The notes under the pieces were generated by a model. That model did not search any database. It was not told the DNA's origin and worked only from the letters and a program-made list of their open reading frames with translations. Made by a program: the position numbers and the translations under genes. A DNA stretch of 64,000 bases from Scolanthus callimorphus (taxonomy: Eukaryota > Cnidaria > Anthozoa > Actiniaria > Edwardsiidae). Location of the stretch: positions 29,040,532-29,104,531 of the forward strand of contig CM066912.1 of assembly GCA_033964015.1 (NCBI GenBank). The letters are read 5' to 3'. Position 1 is the first letter of the stretch. Each line of letters begins with the position of its first letter. Of this stretch, positions 55,901 to 64,000 are shown in pieces.

Positions 55901-58864
55901 TGTGCTAGGTTTCAGGATCCATTGTTTTGTTGATCGAAGTTAACGCCTAAATGTATTGATCACGTGGTACATAAACGCATCACGTGGTACACAAAGAGCG
56001 ATCTGGCCGCGTGATCATTTTGAAGCAGCCGCCAGCGGGCAGAAAAACCGAGGGTTGCCGCATGCCGCGGTCTACTGTAGAGCTGTAGTCGGACATATTT
56101 GCAAATTTATTGGAGATAATTTGGCCGCGCATTTTTTAAAATTCTTGCTGATGTTGAATTCGTATTTCACTCACTACGCTATCTCTTGTTGTCTTGTGTA
56201 GCTTGTAAAATTGTCTGCAGTAGTGTTTGGAGATAAATGGAGAGTTCACATTATTTTTCTGATATTATATTCTCAGTTGTCACCGCAAATTTAAACAGAG
56301 AAAAAAAAACCCTCCAGCTATGATCAAATGGCCCTCGGGAAGGGATAGAGAGGGGTTGTGGCAAGGGGTGGGGTCTGACACTATTTATTTTCGGTCAAAT
56401 TTCCTCCCTTCTTTGGGCCGGAATGTTATGTCAAAATGTGGTCAATTCATTACTCCGGGCGACACATGATCAATTAAATGGCCTTCTGGAAGGGGCAGTA
56501 TTATTGCGTCAGAGTGGCAGCTAGCTACCACCTGGCTGGAAAGCTTTACGATATGAAACAAACTCGTGTTTTAACCCCTCTGGAAGTTAGGACTCGGATT
56601 TTATTTTCCCTCTAAGCCCTTGCATGCCAGGGATTGTTATTTATACAACAGCACATATATGTCCCCCTTGCCTTCCCTAAATGCCCCCCTGAAATAGTTT
56701 GCTATTGAGTGATATCAGTTGTCAAGCCAAAAACATTGCGTAGAGCCTGTGTCAGCCGCCATGACAGCATTGCAACATACCAAGTCAGAGAAATCATCCA
56801 TTTCCATCGGCTCATTCAGACAATATTATACACTTAATGACTGCTCTCGAGGGAAACAGCGAGTTTTGTTTTCCCGCTCTAGGGATTTTTGAATTGTAGC
56901 CCGCGCGGGCTACATTGAGTTTGTACCTTACCACGTGACCATGATAGAACCAATCAGAGAGCGCGCTTTGATCGAATAAACACGAGCTATATAATAAAGA
57001 GTAATGTAGACTGCTAGCAGCCCCTACATTGGCGCACCCCCAGAGAAGTGCGCGCGAACCTCGGCGCTCCTCTGGCGTTCGTCTGGCAGTCTAAGAGTAA
57101 TGTTCTCGATTGAATTTGGTAAATATAGTCTGAAACTTTTTAGATGTTTTTAGATGTTTATTAAGAGATTTCTACACGTAATTCGTCTTCTAAGTTCTAA
57201 TATGGAACGAAAACAATAACAAAGGAGTGGCTGACACGGGCTCTTTAATTACCTCCCCATATGGTGGATTATCTTATTCTTTTTGAAGAGAATCCGGTAA
57301 TACACCTAAAGGTCGTACTCTATATATTTCAACTAAGCTTCTGGATCTAAGTAAACAATGTTGAGTCAAAATTTATTGCGATTTTCACAATTCTGCGGCG
57401 AACTCCTACTTTACATGGCTGATTGCATTTTAAAATCGCACCGGGGGTGTTGAGGACCTCCCTTAAAAAGACCCCTCCCCTGGAATTTCACTCGTGAAAC
57501 AGACCCCCTCCCCTGGAATTTCCAACCTCATAAAGAACCCCCTCCCCTTGAATTTCCATTTTTGTCCGGCAAAATACCCCTGGAAAATCTATTTTTGGAT
57601 AAAATACCCCTGGAAAGTCACCTTTTTTACCCCTCCCCCTTGGAATTTCCAGTCTCCAGAACCACTTCCTCCCGTGGAATTTCCAGAGTCCAATACAACC
57701 CCCCTGGAAAATTTTCCATAGGTCCTAAACCCCTGGTGCGGTTTAAAAATGCAATCAGCCATTTACCAACGCCAAACTGCATTTTGGCTTCCGCAGACAG
57801 GTGCATGTTTTTTATTCTTCTTCTAATAGTCTATAAGTTTCGTTTGCATTTTAGGTGTTATTATATTCAGATCTAATGAAGGATGTGGTTGATTTCTAGG
57901 TTCCGCTGGGTGACCTATTGATCTCACTCATGTATCAACCCACGTCCAATCGAGTTGTGGTAGTAGTTATGAAAGCGCACAAGCTGAAAGCAATGGACAT
58001 TATAGGATCTTCAGGTACGTGACAATCATAGCGTGACAGGCGCTGGGCGTGACCCCTCCCCCCTGTGGCGTAAAGACACGAAAACACAACGATCTACACC
58101 TTGCCTAGTCTGCTTGTAGTCTCTTATTTGCCAATCGGCCTTGAATACAAGAGAAACGTCGTCTTAGCCACGCTAGCCTGCTCGCAGGCGTTGAAGAGTA
58201 TTTTTTAGGTCGAAAAGCCCGAGTTTGCTTTCGCGTGACCACACCAAATCCAAGATGGCGGCCACGGGAAGGCAAACCTTATCTGGACGTTCCCTTCGAA
58301 AAGTGGCGTTTTTTAAATGAATTTTCCTTATATGGAAGTTTTTTGTGTACCATATTTGGAATTCCAGAAGTTTTTCTAGCTTTTTTCACACGCTATGTTG
58401 CCCAAAAAGTCCTTAAAACTTGCAGATTTTGGAGAGAAACGTTGCTCTTGTAGGTCGCCATCTTGGTTTTGGCCGAGAGCCTGGCACTACGACACAGGTA
58501 AACCGCATCACACAAAGCACTTGACGAAAACGACATCTTTCTTGATATATTTCCAGATCCATATGTAAAGATCTATGTCATGTACAAGGAAAAAAGACTC
58601 GTAAAGAAGAAAACAACAATAAAACGCCGGACTCGCGAGCCAGTGTGGAACGAGTCATTCATATTCGAGGTCCCACTGGACAAGATCCGGGACCTTACTT
58701 TAGTATTCAATGTAATGGACTATGATCGAATAACACAGAACGAGCTGATTGGTCAAATTATACTTGGGTATCGCACCACAGGGAGCTCGTTACGGCACTG
58801 GACTGAGATGATGAACAACCCAAGAAAGCCTATCGCCCAATGGCACAGGTTACAAGTTTATTGA
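52985..58864 (+). CDS. SYT7: Synaptotagmin-7-like Ca2+ sensor (TM, C2A, C2B)
   Basis: Exons 52985-53766, 57900-58014 and 58557-58864, phase-compatible, ending TGA at 58862-58864. Order: transmembrane segment ([20 protein letters not shown]), Ser/Pro linker, C2A ([47 protein letters not shown], all five Asp ligands present) and C2B ([54 protein letters not shown], last acidic ligand Glu). The C2A wording is closest to synaptotagmin-7. Such proteins trigger Ca2+-dependent vesicle fusion. Two 1-nt breaks occur in exon 52985-53766: near 53372 and at the TTTT at 53596-53599. The N-terminal exon is uncertain. Confidence 0.9.
55270..56077. repeat. 808-bp inverted-repeat element in the synaptotagmin intron
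   Basis: The outer ends CAGTAGACCGCGGCA and TGCCGCGGTCTACTG are inverse. Inner arms of about 105 bp (55327-55432 and 55731-55838) are near-perfect inverses. Between the right arms lies a second small palindrome built on TTTACCACGTGAT and its inverse (55855-56000). No protein is encoded. Confidence 0.8.
57400..57770. repeat. TGGCTGATTGCATTTT-bounded array of CCCTGGAATTTCC units
   Basis: ATGGCTGATTGCATTTTAAA at about 57416 pairs with TTTAAAAATGCAATCAGCCAT ending about 57763; the interior repeats CCCCTGGAATTTCC. It is the inverse relative of 15425-15990. Confidence 0.7.
58240..58475. repeat. Small inverted-repeat element with AAGATGGCGGC ends in a synaptotagmin intron
   Basis: AAATCCAAGATGGCGGCCA near 58247 pairs imperfectly with GGTCGCCATCTTGGTTTTGG near 58451. 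The 72-residue frame between is not supported as a gene. Confidence 0.4.
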
Positions 58865-59030
58865 AGACTTTTTCTTGGACTTTTTCTAGGACTTTGTCAA
58901 GTAAGATGCTAATTCACACACCCTTAGCCTGCGAGGCATCTAAAACGGGGAAGGGTCGAGTTAAAACCGGACGAAGGGACTTAGTCCAGTCCCTGACTCC
59001 GTTGTTGCCTGTAGTCGCCGTAAGGACATT

Positions 59031-59248
59031 TTCGAACACAGAGCTCCCAGGCTCGTCACCTCGCGGGGAAGGCTCTGGTGACAGCCATTGACGCATGCGC
59101 GAGATTTGATGCAGAGCTCCTGAGAGAAACACCTTTGTGCGCATGCCCCAACGCTCAAAATCAGCCAATCAGCGAAGGCCCTCAAATGGATGTCCCCAGA
59201 GCCTCCCCTGCGAGCAGACGAGCCGGGGAGGTCTGGGCACAAGAATGG
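59031..59248 (+). repeat. MITE copy of the 46606 family
   Basis: The ends CGAACACAGAGCTCCCAGGC and GAGCCGGGGAGGTCTGGGCA, with the same interior as 46606-46825. Confidence 0.75.
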
Positions 59249-59264
59249 CCGGAAGTAGAGTGTA

Positions 59265-59735
59265 GAAACCTTTGCATGCGCATGCGCTAGATCTGACCAA
59301 GAACTTTGTTTTGTTACTGCCCATATCCAAATACCGCTGTCAGAGATTGATTGTTGGCATGAATTTTTTTCATCGAGATAGGACGCCATTTTGGCCGTTC
59401 CCGTGACTGAAATTCAACAAACAATCTCCGAGGCGGTATTTGGATCATGCGCACTAACAAAAAATCTCAATCTCGTACCCATCTTTTGGCCAGCGGCAAG
59501 ATTCAGGGCTCTGGGTGAATCGACTTTTTTAAAACCCAGAGATTCTGGGTTTCCTGTTTGAACGTTGTATAAAAGTTCGTTACGTTTTTGACCTACCACG
59601 CATGCTCACAAATCGGATTCCCCCAGAGCCCTGAATCTTGCCGCTGGCCAAAAGATGACGGGCTCTGGGTACGAGATTGAAAAAATATAAGTTCTTGGTC
59701 AGATCTAGCGCATGCGCATGCAAAGGTTTCTGAAC
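59265..59735. repeat. MITE 59467-59690 flanked by a larger inverted repeat
   Basis: The inner element has ends CAATCTCGTACCCATCTTTT and the inverse AAGATGACGGGCTCTGGGTA...GAGATTG. Outside it AAACCTTTGCATGCGCATGC (59268) and its inverse (59705-59730) extend the pairing. Confidence 0.65.
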
Positions 59736-59968
59736 TCTCCTTTCGGCGACCAACAGGCAACAACGGAGCCGCGACGGAGAGTTCAGGGACTGGACTAGAA
59801 GGGACTAGGAAAACCCGAGCGAACGGACGAGTAGCCGGTTCTCCTATGGATTTGTTGGGTTTCATGCGGGATACCTGTGGCGAGCAAAACATAGAGGGGT
59901 GGAGGGATGGGATTTTTCAGCGAACTCTTTCAGTAATAACGATGATACCGACCTTACAGTTGTTTTAG

Positions 59969-60547
59969 CAGGGCCCGACATTGGGGACCATATGGGCGCC
60001 AATGGCGACTAAATTTGGGGGCTTGGCGACCAAAATTTTAGAGCTAGTTGCAAATGGCACCCCATCTTTTTATGTGTGGTTGAAATCCGCGCTTACGTGG
60101 CGACTAAATATTGCTTTTTGGCGACTAAATGTTTTTGAATTGGTCGCCAATGGCACCTAGCGAAAAAAGTTAAGGTGGATCGACCCAATAATTTTGTACC
60201 CATGCCAACCAATTTTGAACCTCTCATATAAAAACAGGTTGAATTCTATCGCGCTTCGGTTACACGTAGGCAATCAGTCAATCTCGAGGTCCCGTAGAGC
60301 ATTTATCGAAAAAATGTCGGTACAGCCTGAAACTGGGGTGAGAGTAAAAATAGGCGTGTCCCGATTGTCACGTGATACTAACTCCGATCTCCCCAACTTT
60401 TGTACTGACATGTATTTCAGTCTATTGGTAGCATGTGTGTTATATTGGCTGCGATATAGAAATCAAACTGTTTTTATATGAGAGGTTCAAAATTGGTTGG
60501 CATGGTTGCAAAATTACTGGGTCGATCCACCTTAATGCCGGGCCCTG
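59969..60547. repeat. hAT-like MITE interrupted by a TTAA-flanked MITE
   Basis: The outer ends CAGGGCCCGACATT and AATGCCGGGCCCTG are inverse. At 60170-60173 and 60532-60535 TTAA borders a second element (60174-60531) whose ends pair over about 75 bp from AGGTGGATCGACCCAATAAT. The right remainder of the outer element is only about 12 bp. Confidence 0.75.
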
Positions 60548-61553
60548 CAGATAGACCCCTGGCCTAACCAATCAAACCGTTTAGCCATTTTTCCTATGTT
60601 TTCGGTTCAGGGGTCACGTGTTACCCACAAGAGCTTTACGAACACAAAATGTACTGTAATTGTTAAGTGATAATTAACTGCTAACCCCGAAGAGGACTAG
60701 GTGAATAGTGGTGGATATATACGGGGACGCGTCAAGGTATATATCCACCGCCTTCCACCGACCCTGAGGGGGAAAGTTCTTAAATAGTATATGCGAAATC
60801 AGTAGAATAAAATACAGTGGTGGATTAAAATATTTAAAACGCAGTATCGCTCGCGAAACGAGCCGCCATTTTGAGAGTTTTCTCACAGTAAAAAGTGTTT
60901 GATATATACTATTTCAGGAACAATCAGAGCGCGCGAAAATGACTATTCACTGACTGGTATATACTTATATATGGAATATTATGTGAAATAGTATCGCAGT
61001 GTGCGATTAAAATTACCAGGAGTCCACTACTCGGAGTGATGATCTTTCGCATTAGTTCTCCGGACCAACACTGTTGAATTGGTGCTATTTTTAGCATTCC
61101 AATAAAAATCGAAATTTAGATGTTTGACGATTGTCGTTTGTCCCAAGAGTAAGTTAAAAGGCACTTTTTAGATTCATAATGAAGTTATCCTTCATTATGA
61201 ACAAAAGTCGTTTTCAGATTCTATAAATAGCACAACCTCTACTGTGATGGCGGGAAACTCAATACGGCAGATCGGCTCTCCTAGTAATGGACTCCTGAGA
61301 GCACGTTTTTCAAATGGGTGTAAATTATTGTTATAGAAGCACATATTTTAATATGTCACGATGTTATGTATGTAAGGATCAATTGTATTTAATTAAAAGG
61401 CGAATGCTGATTTAGCCCGCTGTTTCGTAGTATTTTGTATCGTCAAGAAAGATATCAAGAATATAGTTAGATCATTGATATTGACTAATCAAATTTCTGT
61501 CAACAATGTGTTCAAATTTTATTATTATTAGTGACAAAGTAGCTAATTTAACC

Positions 61554-61696
61554 GGCTCATCTCCAGTGTAAGAACTCACCAGCTGCGTCACAAAGCTTTC
61601 TTTGTTTGGTACAACGAAGGTTGAACCAATCATGATTAAATAGTAACTAAACACAAAGGTGTCCTCAGGGAACGGTTCTTACACTGGAGATGACCC
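61554..61696. repeat. 143-bp MITE with an 8-bp target duplication
   Basis: The ends GGCTCATCTCCAGTGTAAGA and TCTTACACTGGAGATGACCC are inverse with one mismatch. ATTTAACC flanks both sides (61546-61553 and 61697-61704), fitting an hAT-type insertion. Confidence 0.85.
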
Positions 61697-62559
61697 ATTT
61701 AACCCTATCCCAAACTGTTTTACAGATGTAAGAAAGTTCTCTTCATTTCTTGAATATAACGAAGCACGATTAGAAAGTATTTGTTTCTATGGATTATCTG
61801 GTTGGATATAGTGATTTCCCAGTTTAGTCTCCCTTCCGTGCAGTTTCACCAAAGGTTACAGTAAATGAAAACAACGCTCAAATTGGCGCTGAGCAACAAA
61901 CAATGTATAAGTGCGTAGTGATCTTTGAGATGCCATTATTGTGTAATAAACATTGATCATGGATGGCATCTTTTCAGCAGATTTTCATGTTTTCTGTAAA
62001 CTCAGCCCCCGCATTTTGTCATGCATTGTCCTAATCAGTCCCCTCACTTCAAAATCTTGTCTGCCGTTATTGTATTGTATTTTGTTACTGTATTGTATTG
62101 TATTACATGTTTTTTGTGTCGACCTTAGGAGTTAGTTACCACCAGGACAACTAATAATGTTACCCTGCGGGGGTATGTGTACAATATAAAATCAAGTGAT
62201 ATTCATGTGATATTCACAAATACAGTTTAAGAAAATTCAACAAGCTAGGAAGTCTCCTTGTGCTTCGTTCAAACAGCGAAGCCGAAAAAAAACAGTTTTC
62301 AATATAGAGGAGCTGTCTTGTGCAATAATCTTCCAAATGATTCAAACAAACACTCTTGAATTTAGGGACGTGTCATTATTTAGCGGGGGGGGGGGGGGCT
62401 CCTATTTTTGTGGGGAGGGTCAAATTTTTTTTCGCGTCTCTAAAGGGAGGGTCCAAATTTTTTTCAATCCTGTTTGGGGGAGGGTCATAATTTTTTCAGC
62501 AACATTTGGACGATGAAGAGGGTAAAACAAATGGTGATGGTGGTTATTTCAGCAACTTC

Positions 62560-63965
62560 TACACAAAAATTTCGGCGCGCTTCGCGCGCATAAACAATGA
62601 CATATTATATACTCTTTGAGCAATGAGGACACTACCCCGTTGACAAGAACAAGTTATCTTGACAAGGAAAATCAAACTCTCCCTAAATTTCCCTGCAAAT
62701 GATAGGCCTGGAGGGCCAGTCACTATATGTTTGAAAGAAGACCCCTTATTAGGTAAGCGTGAGTTTTCGACGTTAATTACAAGCATAGAAATTCGTCCGT
62801 TGGGCCGCGCTTCGCGCATATGAATATTAATAACTTCGTCATTTGCGGAGCGCAGTTGTGCGCTGAATAATATAACCTAACCTATATATAGTTGAGGTAG
62901 TGTACTTCCTGAGCTCCTGACAGGCTTTTGTTTACTTTGCCGTACAGAAAACATGTTCATGTACCCTTTCTCTAAAGCTTGATGAAATGCGATCAACAAA
63001 CGAAAAAATGATGAACAAACACAGACGTTTATCAAAATTTGGGCGCACTTCGCGCGCAACGAAGGATATGCGAGCCCGTTTTTCTGTAAAATGTTTACAG
63101 TACTAGGTCAAACAGGGGACGGGAGATGTGGGATTATGTTAATCATTGTACTTAGAGGGAGAATCACTGTATTACCAAACATCCTCCACGTAAATAATCG
63201 AGGCGATGAATAATAACCGCGGTTCCTTATGCACCAGTCAATTGACACCCCGGCCCCCCACCCCGGGACAAGGCGGGAAATTATCGCGGCCAGGCCGGGG
63301 ATTTAACACATTAATCTGAGGAAGGACAGGGAATTTAAGACGGACCTTCTATAGCGGGGATATTCAGCGGGGCATTACAAAGAATTAACGCTGAACCAGA
63401 AGTTCGATTATCGTGCGAAAATATATTGGTTTAAGGACCGAGGTCGGAGGATTTTGGGAGGGATCACTTCATTTTTGGGCGAGTGAAAGGGGAGGATCTC
63501 TCGAAACCTGAAGCCTTGAAAGAGAAATTCCAGCAACGAGTTCTATATCATTCTCTAGTTTATTTCACTCATTATGTTGAAAATTTCGGCGCGCTTCGCG
63601 CGCATAAGGAATGGCATCTAATCTAGTTTTAGAGAACTCGCTTGTGGCGCTTAAATGGAATGCGTACGAATGTCGTTAAGCATGTGTATCTTGGCAAGGA
63701 AAAAGCCAAAAGCCCTCCAGTGTACGAAATAGAAATTCGTTTTGGGGCTGCGCTTCACGCATATGAATAATAATAATTTGTAGCGCGTGAAGATAAAACC
63801 AACAGGTTTTTTTATTACACGCAGAAAATAAAACGTTTATCTTTTCTCTGGAGGCTTGATGAAATGCGTTTATCAAAATAAAGGCGAGTTTCGCCATGTT
63901 GCGAAAGTGTCGCCGTGGGTCTGGAGCTTTAGACGACCATGTCCCTGGTGACCGGGAAAATAGTA
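62560..63965. repeat. Two diverged direct copies of a repeat with GCGCGCTTCGCGCGC hairpins
   Basis: AAATTTCGGCGCGCTTCGCG at 62568 recurs at about 63583. In each copy CGCTTCRCGCATATGAATAT-type sequence and then GCTTGATGAAATGCG follow in order (62808 and 62977; 63750 and 63858). The spacing between copies is about 1,018 bp. No protein is recognised. Confidence 0.6.
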
Positions 63966-64000
63966 ACATTTAACACTTAGTGAATGTTAAATCGGGGGCC

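Larger units (their letters stand above)
53767..57899. other. 4.1-kb synaptotagmin intron with transposon inserts
   Basis: It holds the large inverted-repeat element at 55270-56077, a TCCCCTGGAATTTCC array at 57400-57765, and unremarkable AT-rich sequence elsewhere. Confidence 0.5.
58865..64000. other. Gene-free, repeat-dominated right end
   Basis: Beyond the elements listed, a G9 run with AGGGTCAAATTTTTTT units (62380-62500) and GC-rich CCCCGGCCCCCCACCCCGGG (63249-63268) are seen. No coding exon was recognised. Confidence 0.5.

Noticed and set aside
58235..58453. A 72-residue frame in the last synaptotagmin intron
   Set aside because: It is bounded by inverted AAGATGGCGGC motifs and looks like a small MITE.
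1..64000. CRISPR arrays, bacterial operons, rRNA genes
   Set aside because: Tandem arrays seen are coding minisatellites or transposon interiors; gene structure is clearly eukaryotic and no rRNA motif was noticed.

Overview
The window looks like nuclear DNA of an early-branching animal, most likely an anthozoan cnidarian (stony coral or sea anemone). It is AT-rich, its genes have many short exons with GT-AG introns, and small inverted-repeat transposons are dense. Recognisable animal genes include beclin-1, a BAK-type Bcl-2 protein, TMEM19, CCDC34 and a synaptotagmin-7-like gene. The species is inferred, not shown.

Layout. 1-269 (-): first exon of a gene cut by the window edge, possibly Wee1-like, with an E2F site and CCAAT box upstream. 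1430-15404: a 13,975-bp DNA transposon with 222-bp terminal inverted repeats (about 98% identical) and a perfect 9-bp target duplication. 15414-25196: repeats, two small membrane-protein candidates and a broken exon. 25197-26710 (+): unknown basic/coiled-coil protein. 27255-33393 (-): complete BECN1, head to head with a BAK-like gene at 33894-35703 (+). 35704-40087: transposon-rich spacer. 40088-41370 (-): TMEM19, head to head with CCDC34 at 41645-42639 (+). 44087-45860 (-): a three-exon gene for an 89-residue protein of unknown function. 45861-52217: repeats and an orphan trefoil-like exon. 52985-58864 (+): synaptotagmin-7-like gene. 58865-64000: nested repeats.

The most striking object is the transposon. 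On the minus strand its exons read in order as a complete ubiquitin-specific protease (all USP boxes), a Pro-rich 60-63-bp coding repeat array, a complete Ulp1/SENP SUMO-protease domain, a WRKY-GCM1-like zinc-binding domain, a MULE DDE transposase and a SWIM zinc finger. Splice phases link these parts, so they may form one protein of about 1,970 residues. The nearest idea I know is Ulp1 capture by plant Mutator-like elements; I know of no described USP + Ulp1 + transposase fusion.

Several conserved genes (CCDC34, TMEM19, the synaptotagmin) and the transposon gene show isolated 1-nt frame breaks, many at homopolymers, with few nonsense substitutions. This points to sequence error at least as much as to decay, so the element may be intact. 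BECN1 and BAK are clean.
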